Below, piece after piece: positions 1 to 12,503 of a DNA stretch of 64,000 nt; the first letter of the stretch is position 1, and each line of letters starts with the position of its first letter. The DNA comes from Corinectria fuckeliana. Taxonomy: Eukaryota; Ascomycota; Sordariomycetes; Hypocreales; Nectriaceae. The notes beneath the pieces are model-generated. The model was not told the DNA's origin. It ran no database searches and saw only the letters and a program-made list of their open reading frames with translations. Both the position numbers and the translations under genes were made by a program. The DNA is taken from positions 124,001-188,000 of the forward strand of contig WPDH01000049.1 of the NCBI GenBank assembly GCA_019137255.1, read 5' to 3'.

Positions 1-3000
1 CAAGCCAAGCTTCAAGATCAGACAGATGACTGCGTTGCTGAGATGATTACAATTCCATTTACCCAAGAGAGAGAGAGAGAGACTCTTTCCTCCTTCCCCG
101 TAATCGTAGCAGTCATGACTGGCTGACTTCAAGTTTGTGGTTGCCCGAGGTGGTAGGATGGGACCTGCCCTAAGAATCCAGGTGTCAGTACGGAGTAGTC
201 TAGTACCAGGTTACCTGTACGTCACTGAGGTAAATCCGACAAAAAGAGCAACGGCTGTCCCATCCCACTGATGACCGACGAATACCCCGGGCTCCTTCCG
301 TTACCGTTGCAGTGAAAGAGCCCGCCGTCCTCCGCCCCTGCCTTCCCCGAACCCACCCGGTAAGTTAATAACCTGCCTGACTGGTGAATTGCCTCACAGG
401 TTTGCAGCCCATCACAGCAGCTCCCCACCAGTAACGTTGCTTACCCACACTTCGTCCCGGTGCTTACAGTGTTTTCTCCTCAATTCCCAATTCTCAAGGG
501 TGACCGTGCCGCAGGTACATAGTACGAAGTACATGATTGATGAGAATATTGTCATCCTCCTCTCTCCCACATCTTATATGTATGTATCCAGCCAACTAAC
601 CAATCAATCAGCCGACCAGACTGTTGCTCGCTGCTTTTGCCTCTGCCTTTTTGCCTGGCCACGGCATGCCCGGACCTGCTCTCCGCAGACGCACGACCGA
701 TTACATCCAGCAACATCTCGTCGCTACATAGTTAATAAGCTACAAAGTACAGTCTCGCTGTCAGACTGCCTTGCCCCCTAGGTTTGCACAGAGCTTTCAA
801 TCCAATCCCTGCCGCTTCGCGAGGCAAACGAAAAAAATACCATCATCTGGCCGTCTCCCTTCCGCATCTTCGTATCTCAGTGTGGCTCATCCTTCAGCCA
901 CTAGGATCATCGTGTCTGCCCTGTCCAAACCACCAAAGCTACCTACAGAATTACAGCTATGCCTCGTTGGCAATTCTTTCGTGACGACTCCTGCCGCTTC
1001 GCCTCGCCTTAGCGAGCGACCATTCCCGGCTGTGCCTAACAGATCGTCACTATCCTCAACTCTCGATGCTCCACCTGAGCGCACTTCTATTTGGGGAACA
1101 CTTAAGGCTACTGACTAGGATGGATTTCTGTGCCACGTTGCCCGGCGCAAGAATGGCAGTTTCAAAACCCAGTCACCAGGCATAGATTGACTCACCCAGA
1201 GAGAGAATCGAGGTCGATCAGTTGCTTGGGACTGGCATTTTGGCCAATTGTTCCCTCAACGAAACAATGGCTGCCGTGGATTGTCGCCTCGGGAATATAG
1301 AACCCCAGCACCCCCGTAACGAGGCCCGACACGCGGCATGAAGCTCCCAGTGTACACCCTCACCAACTCACTCACTCACACTCTCACTCATCATTTGCAC
1401 GATTCCTTTCTCTCTTCTCTCCATCGCCGATCTTTTCTCTCCCCCGGAGATCGGCCTGTCCAGCCCGGCCGTCACATCGGTGGCGTTGGAGGAGCTGCAC
1501 TGCATCTCGCTCAAACCCGTTCACATGCATCATGCACCACCTCGACGTGAAGGGTGTCTAGGATATCCGAGCATCCTCGAGTCTGACAGGGTAAACCAGC
1601 GTCTTCCTCCTGTACACGGCTTGTGCAACTGTCGTCTCCAAGCAGCATTTCGTCCGAACAGGCACACGACACCTAGCTTACACCAAGCTGTTCCATCCTG
1701 CATCTAGACAAAACTCTTCACACCCATCACAACGAGCTGACCACACACACACCATGTACATCTAACCGAAACCAGACATCAAAGCATCCCACCACGTTGC
1801 AGCTAGTAGCTCGTGTCTCGGTATCTTATTCGCCTTCCCCAGTCTTTCGGCCCTCCTCCTCCAGACTCGGGCTTCCCCGCGCGGCCAATCGTCACACCTC
1901 GAGATTCTTCCGCTGCCACTGTTGCGTCTTTTTCCTTCCAGAACATGCGCCCCTTGCTCCTTTGTCCGGGGAGAGGGAGAAGCTGCAGAGCACCGCAGGG
2001 TTCTCAAGACTCAGCATCCCAGGTCGTTTAGCTTTCTTGGCAAGAGCTCGCTTCGACAATCTGCGCGTGTGTGCAAGCCCGGCAAGTATGCCAGCAGATT
2101 GCCAAAGCTCTTGGTCTTGCGACTTGGTGCCTGACTATCACATATAATCTTGAGTGAAGCCGCTCTGCGCTGTTTCGTCTCTCATCTGCTCACGTGCATC
2201 TGGTCGCTGCGTTTTCGTGTCAACCATCATCATCTCTCTCCACCACCTACCTACCTTAGCACACCGCAGGCCCTATCTGAACTGTCTCACTACACCCCAA
2301 AATGTGGGCCATCCCTCGCTTTGAGCGTTCGTCCTTGTGCACCCTTGGCTGCACCTACCCGAGACGCTCTTGACGCAATGCAGTGCGGCTGCCGCTTGCT
2401 AGACAATCAGCCTGAGAAGTCCGAGCTACGTATCATTATCAGGGAGCACAATAACTAGTCCCATGACCGTGTCTGCCGTCCTCCTTGAACTGCAAACCCC
2501 AATCATTCGTCACGATGTTGGTGGCTTAGCGGTTGACAACGCAACTGCTAGCTTTACCAGATCAACTCTACGGCACCCAGCTCCAAGCAATGACCAGCGC
2601 CTCGTTTTGTGCCGTCTTGGCCTGTAAGCCCTGCTGCATCTTGCGACCTAACAGCACTGTCCAACCGCGGACCGCGCAAACGATGCCTTCCAGTCAAGCT
2701 ACGAATCGTGCCCAGGCGAGGAGGGGCACCATTATGTTAACGACGACGTGAATGCCATGAGACCCTTTCTGGAGCAATAGGATTCGACCGGAATGAGCCC
2801 CGACCATCAGTCCTCTTGCTGTTTGCCCACTTCACCCCACGCTCTTGGTGCCTAACTGAGTTGCCCGCCGGCCCTTGCTGACGTATCTACCACGTCCGTA
2901 TTAACCTCACTGTCAAATCAGTTCGAGGATATCACGGGGAATGGAATCCGGTGCTTTACATCGTATGGCTGAACAAAAGGGCCTCATCACTACAAGCATG

Positions 3001-4100
3001 GCGACACGTAAGGGCTTATTAATGCCTTGCGAGAGGCTTAAGCCTCGTCGCAGCTGAAGGGATCCGACGATCTAACGATATCAAATGCGGACCGAGAGCG
3101 TTCACTGTTGCCACCTGCTCGACTTGCCGCCGTGGATCCGCTATTAGGCCCAAACAATGATGATTGTTCGGCGAGTTTTGGTGTTTCTTTGGGAAAGCGA
3201 GTCCACGGCCACGAAACATCCCAGTTGCTGAACCGCAAGTTGCGTGACCTGACTTTTCATGTCCTGTCGTTCCACCTCCTCCTCCTCCGGAGTCACGAGA
3301 CTGACTCCGACTAATGAGCGGGTGTGCTGTACCGGACTCTGCTGTTGGCCAAATGCCTCAGAGCTTCCTGACCTCTCGTCCACCACCTTCTCGTTGCGTC
3401 TCCTCGCCGCGATTTCTGAGCCGTCATACCACACCCACCACCATCCTTTACCATACTCTTCTCCAGTCGATATACATCTCTTCCCCCCTCACTTTTGCTA
3501 CCCAAGTGACCTCGGAAACTGCCACAGAGATGTGATCACCGAAGTCGGCTTCATGCGTCGCGACGTCACTTGGCCGACACTGATGGCTGCTTTCTTCTTC
3601 ACCGTTGGGGATCGACGAAATTTTGTTTGATCGGCGAGCTGCGAGCTGCCGACAGGACAGGAGGGGAGCCGAAGTCTCGCGACGATCCCCGTAGCTTCTG
3701 ATTATCATTTCTTACGACGTAGCTCGATTACAAGGTAGGACGACGTGTTGCGTGGATACAGAGAGTAGGTAATAAGGTCCAGATGGCATTTCGCGGGTAG
3801 ATCTTTTACCATCAGATTATCGGGGGTGCTTGTGTAAAGCAGAGAGACTAGTCTATGGGACGTAGAAAACAACGAGGGTGACGAGAAGGAAAAGACATAT
3901 CGATCAATAACGTAACCTACTGAGTCGAACTGCTTGCAACTAAATTTCTCTCTGCTCCTTTCCGGTGCCTCACCCTCACCCTCACCCTCACCGTCTCACT
4001 CCTTTCCCAGCTCTTCTGTCGCCCCCTATCCCCACCACATCAGGCCCTCGGGTGACATCCACGGCATCATCCACATCGTAGCATTCATCCTGCAGCACCA
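1..4100. other. Gene-free stretch, left edge
   Basis: I see no gene here. The open frames are short, overlap in several frames and have no recognisable domain. The DNA holds pyrimidine-rich tracts (for example 1340-1450), a CACCCT-type short tandem repeat near 3970-3995 and a GTACGGAGTA motif at 188-197 that recurs in other intergenic parts of the window. The right end must contain the 3' untranslated region of the minus-strand BBC1 gene, whose stop is at 4101-4103. The rest could be a long promoter or 5' leader of a gene beyond the left edge, or a non-coding RNA, but nothing in the sequence decides this. Confidence 0.5.
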
Positions 4101-7100
4101 CTAAGGCTGGCTGTTCCAGCCAACCCAGCTGCGCGGCATGACGCGCCAGATCTTGACCTCGCCGCTGCGCAGGTCGTCGAGCTTGAAGCTCTCGACCTTG
4201 ACCTTCCTGCTCTCGCGGCCCTGCTCCCACGCGCGCACCTTCTTCTTGGTGCCGTCCCACTCGGACACGACGGCGACGTGATCCGGCTTGCCGACCTCGA
4301 CCGAGTACTTGGCGTGCATGGGGCCGTGCTTGCCCTGGAAGCGGGCGTTGCGGATGGTGAGGATGTCGCCGGGCCGGATCATGTCGGTCTGCTGCGTCGA
4401 CGCGTTGGCCATGTTGGAATAGACGAGGGCGCCGTAGGCTCGGGTGCCGATGGGCGCGAGTGCGTCCCGGAAGGGCCGCAGAAGCTCGTGGACCAGGCCC
4501 TGCGGCGTGCCGTCCCCGACAATAGTGTCTTTCCTGGCCGTCACGGTGTCCGAGATGACGCGGCCGAACCGCTCGTAGAACTCCTCCATTTGGTCCTGAC
4601 GCAGAGGTCGCGGCGGCGGCTCGTGACGCTGCTCGAGCTCCACGTCCGACAGGTCGTAGGGATTGTAGCGGACCGTGATAAAGGTTTGTGAGTAGTCCTG
4701 ATACAAGATGAAAATCTCGCGCGTCACAGTGGTCTTCTGGCCGCCGTTGGTTGACGTCGTCTCCTCGGACTCGAAGAATATGTCCTTGCGGCCCTGCAGG
4801 GCGGGAGGGACTTGGTTCGCCTGCTTCCACCAGCCGGTCTGCACGGGCAGTTCAATGTCGTTCGCGATGAAGCCTGACTCCATAGAAGGCCGGTGCATAT
4901 CCACCGACCTCCGGCCTGCTCTTGACACGTCGAGAGACTGCCGACCACGTCCAGCTGGTGTTGTTGGCGGAGGGGCCCTGCGCTCCATGGGTGAAGCCAC
5001 CGACGGAGACCCCGGGAACATTTCTTCCTCCTCAATCATGGGGGTTCTAGAGTAGGCTCCGGGCGTAGTCGCCGAATAGTTGAAAGGATCGTAGTCGTCA
5101 TCGGGTCGAGGGGAGACCACATTCGTATGAGGGGGGGGAGGTGGAGGTGGAGGTGGAGCTGCGCGAGGCGCATCAATGGATCTTCGGGTGTCTGGAGGAG
5201 GAGGCTGGATAGGAACTGGTGGTGGGATTACTCTAGGGGCTGAAGCAGCGGGAATTGGGGGTGGCAGAGTAGGAGGAGCATCGGCGATGGGAGACTGCAA
5301 CGAATTGTCCTCCAAGCTCGAGTCTCTGGCATGTGCTTTCAGAGCGTCCTTGTGAGGTGCCGACGAGGCGATGTCAGTGTCGTAGTCACCTTCGTACTCA
5401 GTGACCTCCGCATCCTCCTCCTCGCCAGCCTGCGCCGGCCTTGAAGGAGTCGGCGGTTGGTGCTCAATCGTGGACTGTCGGCGGACTACCCCCGGAGGGG
5501 GCGGGGGCGGGGGTCGGCTTTGCACAGGAGGGGGGATCGGTGCGGATCCGGGGACCGGCGGTGGTAACCGGCTGTTGCGCTTGTTGGCGGTGATGGGAGA
5601 CACCGGGCTGAACTCGTGGTCCGGTGACATGGGCGGAGACCGCGCGGGCAGGCTAAAAGGTTGCACCGGCCGAGGCGGCATGGGAGGAGACCTGGGAACT
5701 ACAAGTGGACGTTCAATTGTGCTGTCGTCATTGCGGTCTCGGCCGGAGAGCTCGTCATCCGACTCGGATCCTTCCGTCTGGGACTTGATGTCGGCCGGAG
5801 GCGGCGGAGGTGGAGGCCGGGCTAATATAGCGTCAGTTTGGAACTTGGCAGCACGAAGGAGGGTGTTCGGGCTTACCGTCGGAGGGCACGGGAGGCGGCG
5901 CTGGTCGACCACCAGGAATTGGAGGGGGCACTGCAGTATCTCGTGGAGGAACTAGACGGTTGTTAGCAAAAGAGCAATACCGAATTGCGGTGATACGTAC
6001 TCGCTGGGGCACTCGTGGGCGCGGGTGTGGTCGCTTCCTCCTCGTCCTCTTCATCCTCCTCATACTCTTCATCCGGGGCCGTCCGAGGCGGGAGAGATGG
6101 GATGGGAGGTGGTGGCAGTCGGGTCACGGACTCGGCCTCATCGTCTGGTCGAGTCGCCTCCTGAGACTTTCTGGCTCCTCCCATGCCGGGGAGTGCCATC
6201 ATAGTCGGAATAGGCGGAGGGGCGCGCGACGTTGGAGACGCCTCCTCGAGGCTTTCATCGATAGACTGGGGGGCCTTCTTCTTGGGTGCTGGAGCGACGG
6301 GCACCGGGCCTCCAAACATGCCATGGAAGCCCATTCCACCGCTCATCTTGGCCATCCTTGCCCTGAGCTCCTCCTTGCGCCTGACCTCAGGGTCAACGTC
6401 TTCCTCGTCCTGTTCCTCCTCTTTCTCGTCGCTACTCTCCTCATCCTGTTGCTCTGGTAGAGCAGCCGCAGCAGGCTGCACGGGTAGGGTAGGTACTCGT
6501 GAGGCTCGTCGAGAGACGGCGTCACTGTCGTCGCGCTCCGTCAATTCATCGTTGCCCTCGGTAGTGTCGCCAGCACCAGACATATCCGCCTCGTTGCCAT
6601 CGTGGATGGACTCCACCGCAGGTCCCTTGGAGGACCTGCGACGGGGTGGGGGAGGAGGCATGCGGGGGGCAACAGGCTCGTCGGTCGAGGTCCTTGTTCC
6701 CGTTTCTTCGGTGCTCCGGCGCTCCAAAGTACCGGGGCCTGGCGGAGAGGATCCCTCTAATACCTCGCCTAGAGCCTCGGCGTGACCTATGCTCTCCCGT
6801 TTCTTCTGGGGTCGCTTGGGCTTCTCCTTTTTGGTAGCTGCGTCGGCATGGCGCTGTGCCTGTTCCAATTGCTGCTTCTGCAACAAAGCAATTCGCTCCT
6901 TGAGACTCGTAGGCTTCGGTCGATCCTCATCGCCACCTTCTTGGGGCTCGGCTGCTGACAGGCCAGCCCTCTCTGCCTGCTCTTGGACTTCGGCCTCCCT
7001 TTCCTTGATCTCGGGGTCCTCGTCACGTCGGTAGACCTTGGCTGTCGGAGCCTGCTGAGGAGGCGGGATGAAGGCGTGCCGGCTGGGCGGAGGGGCAACG

Positions 7101-7804
7101 AACGGCTTCCTCACGAAGCCACCCGTAGGGCCACTCAGACCACCTGGCTTGAAAGGGGCAACTGGAGGCGCTGCGGGTTTATTGAAGGCGGCAATGCGGT
7201 CCAAGAAGGCGTTACTTTTGGGCTTTCCCGAGACGGGAGGAGGCGCCGGCTTGGACTTGGGGCCCGGGCTAGATACAGCAGCAGGAGCAACAGCGGGAGC
7301 TGGGGCTGGGGCAGCAGGAATGGTGTCGATCGTCCTCGGAGCAGCGGCAGGAGGGGGCGCCGGAGCAGGAGGGGACTCAACGGGCTTCGATGGTACGGGT
7401 TCCGGAGCTGCCGGAGCTGCCGGCTGGGGGAGAGCAGGCGCCCGGACGGGCTCGTCGACCTTGTCGATTCCGGGCTCGGCCTCGGGGGTGAGAGGGGTCT
7501 CTTGGTGCGCGGGTGGCGGTGGCGGAGGAGCGGCGACATCATCTGCGGTCTGAGCAGCTTCGGACTCCTTCTTGGGGCGGGAGCGGGTAGGCCTCGGGGG
7601 CGCGGTGGGCTCGAACTTCTCGACAAAGTTGCAGGGGAAGATGCCCTCGTGCTTGACGCCGTCGTCGTTGACGTATTCCCCGCTATACCAGTCGTCGTCT
7701 TCCTTTTCGGTGACGAGGATGATTTGGCCGGCGGCGAAGTTGAGGTCGTCCTCGTGGGGCGACGAGTAGTCGTAGAGGGCCTTGACCCTGAATGGCGCGG
7801 CCAT
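4101..7804 (-). CDS. BBC1: SH3-domain actin-patch protein, BBC1/MTI1 type
   Basis: Three exons: 7804-6001, 5951-5877 and 5821-4101, with introns of 49 and 55 bp; the frame closes to 1199 residues. The start ATG lies directly before the SH3 domain (about residues 4-68, with ALYDY near its start and the DDWYSGE and GIFPCNFVE blocks). Then comes a long low-complexity part rich in proline, alanine and acidic or charged segments, with polyproline runs that could bind SH3 or profilin. The last 250 or so residues form a folded region (from about NDIELPVQTGWWKQ) like the conserved C-terminal domain of Bbc1/Aim3 proteins. In yeast, Bbc1 binds type I myosin and Las17 and limits Arp2/3 actin assembly at endocytic patches. 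Homology is by recognition of the architecture; SH3 is certain, the name BBC1 likely. A GA-rich repeat lies in the leader near 7990-8060. Confidence 0.82.
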
Positions 7805-9864
7805 GGTGAACGATGCCGAAACCCGTGGGCGTTGGGAAGCTGTCTTGCAGGGACAAGTTTGCCCGAGGCCGGATCAAAGCTGCTCGGAGCGTCTGGAGCG
7901 TCTGGAGCGTCTGCAAGGTGGAGGAGGTCGACAGCTCGCTCGCTTGCTTGGATGGAGTGTGGGGCACGACAGGGGCGTCGTCAGCCCGTCGGAGGCGAGG
8001 CGGGAGGCGGCGGGGAGAGGGGAGAGGGGAGAGGGGAGAAGAGCGATGGGGGGGGATGGAGACGGGCGTGGCGTGTCCAGACTCCAGAGTCCAGAGAGAG
8101 GCGAAGAGATGGATAATTTGGCGAGGGCGTTCCGGCATGGAAAAAAGGGAAGAATGCGAGAGAGGACAGAGATCAACCCGCAGAGAGGCAAAGGAGGCTG
8201 TGGTGGTTTAGCTGCTGCTGGCTGGCTGGGGGCGTGCGTGTGTCGACGTCAGCGCATTGAGCCCATCCGTCACTCCTCCCCACGGCTAATAAATGGTAAG
8301 TAAGGCAAGGCTCCATACTTCTGAGGTACTAACCTTAGGCTTCCTCCGTTCTACTACGTATCCGTCGAGTCTCAGGTGCCTACCTACTAGGCCTACTAAT
8401 TAACTAATCAATTACTAGGTACCTATCTACTTGCTTATGCTACCTGCTTGCCTGCCAACCTCCAGAACAGATTTCCCCGGGCAGGGTCAGGTGACTGAGG
8501 CACCTACAACTATTTCCCTTTAGTGGTATCTAGGTACCTAGGCCTACCTGTCTCGCCGAAACTGAAGCTTCCAGGTTCCATCATTGCCCCACACCCACAC
8601 CCACACCACGGCAGCCTCCATGTGGCCGGGGAATGGCTGATTCCGAGAATGACACCAACACACTTCGTTCTTCGTTCTTCGTTCTTCCTCAAAAAATTCC
8701 ACACTTGATTTTCATTGTATCCTTTCTTTTTTCTAGCTAGGAAACCTCTCTCCTAGACTTATTTGGACAGTTTTCTTAGTCCTAGTAGACTAAACGCTCT
8801 CCTCAATTGCGCAACTGGGGAACCTCATCCCTAACAGCTAAACCTATTTTTAACACCCCCTGACGACTAACACCTAACGCTTTGTGAACAAGGAGCAGGA
8901 TAAAAGTATCTCCCCCTAGTCGGAAGACCTTGAGGTATCTCAGGCCGACAGGGAAGTAGGCAATGGGTGTTTCAACATCAACGGACGGCATTGACTCTAG
9001 CGCACGAGCCTTCTCGGTACCAACGATGAAGACCTCCGAAACACACTGGATCTTTAGACCTGGGTGACAAACTTAGATTTCAATCTTCTAATACAATTTG
9101 CTTGATAAGACCACAGCGGAACGTGAAACCACTTGTGCCTTTTTCTTCAATGTCGTCGCCGACCCACGGTCTCACAACTCCACCAATGCTTCAGGCTTCC
9201 AGTGGCTAACATCCTTCTGCGCAACCATGGAGCATTTTGAACAAACCACGACAATTACCAAGACAAGCAAGAGACAAGCAAGAGACAGGGTCACATACCA
9301 ACAGTTTGTAACTCCCGGCAATGAACTCTCTTCACCCAAGGACGGGCTACGGCGGAATCGCGCAACTGGTACCTGACGAATTGTGTGTTCCGCAACTGTG
9401 CAACCAATATGTGCTTGAATCAATCAATAGTAATCGAAACCACTTGATAGGCAAAACGTAGGCGGCTCGGTGCTGCGTTGAGCCAATTCCCTCGTCATGC
9501 TCATTTGATGCGTCAGTGTCTCGCCGTTCTGACCGTCAAGGGAAAACACGCAGTTCGTTTTGGTCTTATTTTTACTGACACATCCCAAAGCCAGGAAGGG
9601 AAAGAGGGTACTGGGCTTTATGGTTTGTGTTTGACCTTGCCGTCTGACTCAACTTGGCGGATGGCATTTTCGAATGCGACTGCCTATAAATTCTTGCCCT
9701 TCCTCTTCGACCTTGTGACCTTGCAACCTCTAGTATACCACCACTCAGGGATGTTTCGCTTATCACATCCCAGCTCGGGTGTTTAGGCATCGCTGCTGCT
9801 ATCCCCGAGCTGTATATAAACACTTAATGCACCCAAGAATCTGTCGACACCTGGTTGTGAGCTA
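7805..9864. other. Intergenic region upstream of BBC1
   Basis: No gene is supported. The first 400 bases contain the BBC1 promoter and leader, with a 12-bp triplet-like repeat (GTCTGGAGC units near 7890-7915) and a GGGGAGA-type purine repeat around 8010-8040. From 8300 to 8560 there is a cluster of TAGGTACCTA-like palindromes (8417-8424 and 8531-8542). A CTTCGTT repeat lies near 8665-8690. The remainder up to 9864 is plain non-coding DNA with small unrelated open frames. Confidence 0.5.
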
Positions 9865-10255
9865 ATGATGATATACTACCGTTTATGGACGATATCTTTC
9901 CACGTCGACGATGGACCGCCACATGTCAAACCGATGCTCTTTGACACTACGGAAGACGGAACTGGCGAATGAAGCAGAGTTCAACACTCCGAGTTCAACC
10001 TGGAGGACCTCGGAAACGTTTGAATGCAATGGTCGCGGATGTGGGAGGTTCCAACTTCATCACGCTGTATAGTCACAACGATGGCCAGGCTGTGTGTAGA
10101 TTGGCCTGCCATTACCAGCCGGAGAGGGAGCTGGCAATCAAACGATTCAACACGCCTATCACGGCGAACGATGTGCTCGTCGCTTCGCTTGCGCCGTCGG
10201 CGTTTGGCGTCAATTTTCACCTCGTCTGGACCACAATAAGAGCGAGACGCAGTTA
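9865..10255 (+). pseudogene. Decayed coding fragment A
   Basis: A protein-like frame starts at 9865/9868 and is broken by TGA at 9970-9972 and again at 10021-10023. Both stops sit where a TGG tryptophan codon changed by one G-to-A step would fit. Beyond about 10030 the better protein-like frame is a different one (ending at the stop near 10254), so a frameshift or lost intron is also likely. I recognise no family. It is read as the 5' part of the same decayed gene as the fragments at 10439-10863 and 11123-11460. An alternative is chance open frames in non-coding DNA. Confidence 0.35.
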
Positions 10256-10438
10256 AACATCACCCGTCACACCCCTAGAAGCATATCTCTAGTAACATCC
10301 TAAACTATACCGAAACCTCCCCAAATCCAATCGAATCCGCGCGATAGACCCTGCAAATGACATGCGAACTGCCCTGGCGGACATGATGCTAGCGCTATCC
10401 TTCCTGAAGACATACCTTCTAGCCGACTGCAGTTTCAG

Positions 10439-10863
10439 ACGTCAGTTATGAGACCGGAGGGTTCGACTGCCTCGTGGCCGTCATTTGGCGCATCTTCCAC
10501 TTAGCGCCGATCTACATTGTCAACAACGAGGCCTTCACCGAAGCAGTGACGAGGAACCCCATCCTCCGTTACTCGTGGCAGATGCTGTCTTTCTCCGTGG
10601 ACAATAGCCCCGAAGATATCGCCTAGCGAGTCGTGGAGAAGAAGGAAGTCATGGAGGAGCGTTTTGGGATGAACCCTGAGCCTGATGTATCTCTCCGCTT
10701 CGAGGACCTCTGCATGTCCAAGCTGATGGACGAGACATTCTCATCAGATGGCCTTAGCCTCAAGGTCTTCCCCTCGCACCCGTATACTAGATACACCATC
10801 AGAAATACCGCCACAGCTTTGACTGTTCAATTTCCCTGCAATCTCCTCAGTGTCACTTTCTGA
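10439..10863 (+). pseudogene. Decayed coding fragment B, one internal stop
   Basis: One plus-strand frame runs from about 10439, just after a possible acceptor (TTTCAG at 10433-10438), to TGA at 10861-10863. The only interruption is TAG at 10624-10626. The translation is well mixed and soluble-protein-like, with hydrophobic segments such as GFDCLVAVIWRIF and IYIVNN followed by an amphipathic acidic stretch (MEERFGMNPEPDVSL). This is unlike the surrounding non-coding DNA. The TAG is one C-to-T step from CAG. I do not recognise the family. It is probably the middle of a gene inactivated by transitions. Confidence 0.45.
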
Positions 10864-11122
10864 ACTTCCCCCACATAGAGTCAACCGAGCCTCGAGCCTC
10901 AAGCGTTTTCATCTACCTACTGACTTCCTCAGGGTCGTCGGCTATTATCTGAACTTCTTATCACGACCCTGTTACGCTGAACCATATCACGAGAAGACAT
11001 CGAAGCACTGCTACTCTATTCGGAATAAGGAAACACAGTCCGAATCGCTATAGAGGCGATCGAGCGTCCAGCCAGTTACATAGCCCATCATAGTTTCTCC
11101 CTCTAGTCCATCGATAAAGCAA

Positions 11123-11460
11123 TGACACTGGACTGACTCTCCTCGCCCATTTGTCGACGAAGCCATCTTGGGCACCGAGTAGAACGAATCCGAGGCTATT
11201 CGCAACCAGTCATACCAGAACATCAGAGCCTTCCTCTCTGCCGGAGGGGAGGAGCTGGAAAAGGACTTCCAGCTCCCCAAGCCAGTGGAAATGATTGCCC
11301 TCTGTGCGCAATATAGGCAGGTCACCTCCCTGGTGAACTCGGTGTTTCGCCACTGCCAGCGACCGACGCTGCTCCCAATCTACACATACGGTTTCTGCCA
11401 TCTCCCGACGTATATCCAGCCCGGCCAGGAGCTTTCAGGGGGGGGGGGGGGCGCATGATC
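11123..11460 (+). pseudogene. Decayed coding fragment C ending in a G run
   Basis: A plus-strand frame after TGA at 11123-11125 reads through to a stop at about 11459, broken only by a TAG near 11180 that is again one C-to-T step from CAG. The translation contains helical, charged segments (GGEELEKDFQLPKPVEM and LVNSVFRHCQRPTLLP) that look like real protein. It ends in a run of 14 G at 11438-11451. The opposite strand also has an open frame here, but its composition is poorer. The family is not recognised. Order and strand fit a single decayed gene with the two fragments upstream. Confidence 0.4.
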
Positions 11461-12503
11461 GGGAGCGTCCCACTGCTAAGTCCTTGTTCGAAATGGCCCG
11501 AATATCAAGATTGGCTCTCGCGCTGCTGATGTCTTATTCTTCAAGCACCATCTCGCTGTTCGGTCCTCTGCCATGCGTTGATTACATGAAAGCACTTTTC
11601 ATCCCCCATTTAAATCTATCAAATTCAAAATATCAGGAATAATGAAGACTCGAGGTCTTGGTGAACAAACGATCCCCTAGAGAAGCAAGCCGTGGTTGTG
11701 GTGGTAGTCTGTATATAAACGTCAACGGCAGATGTATTTCAATTGAAGAAGTTCCCGTGATCGTGAAAACAATTGCGACTAAGACGAGGACAAAACAAGG
11801 ACTAGGACTAGATCTACAAAGCGTAGGACCCGGTTTAGCACACATTATGGAAACAAGGCAAAACTAAGTGATGTCTCGCATAAGGCATCTTGGTAGGGCG
11901 TTTAGCCTATAGATCCCACGCTCCTGTCTTTGGAAGAGCTGACACTTGACAGGGCTAAATATTGGTTGGTTTTAAATATGATTTCCTTGACATCTTCTTG
12001 ATCAGGCTAGATATAGATTGGGAAACATCAAACACGTCTGTCTCGAAAGTGCCTATGTACCGCAAACACGCACGTCAGAGCAAGCCATGACAGAGGCTGG
12101 CAGGGGCATACTTCGCTTTTCCCGACGCATGACTTTGAGTAGTCATGCAGCCAAGCCACCAATAGCGAAGAAAGAGTCGAATCATATTTGGAGGGAATTA
12201 ATAACTGTGCATTATTTGAGACGAAAGCCCAACCCTCCCGACTTCGGGAGAGACGGAAGATGTAGTTAGTACATGCGCCTTTCTCGGAGCTCGGGGCTGT
12301 TGGATGCTCCGCGTGGCAACTGTGCTGTGGTGTTTATGGGGGATTGGTGGTGCTGCGCCACGTGGCTAGACAACTGAAGGTAAGCCACACGCCACATGGA
12401 GGGGACCTCTCTTATCATCGTCGCAATTCTAGGCGGGGTCTTGTTTTGACCATTCTCGCAACCCACAACCCAGGCAGTCCTGATCCCGGAGTCTATAGGC
12501 GCC
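11461..12503. other. Intergenic region before RTR1
   Basis: Nothing gene-like is seen. The part from 11580 to 12010 is somewhat AT-rich. The last 300 bases contain the RTR1 promoter. Confidence 0.5.

Noticed and set aside
5401..5955. Plus-strand open frame of 184 codons, glycine-rich
   Set aside because: It is the complement of the proline-rich part of BBC1; the composition is fully explained by that gene.
6983..8116. Plus-strand open frame of 377 codons
   Set aside because: Antisense to the first exon and leader of BBC1; arginine/glycine-rich, without any domain. The SH3 domain on the minus strand is decisive.
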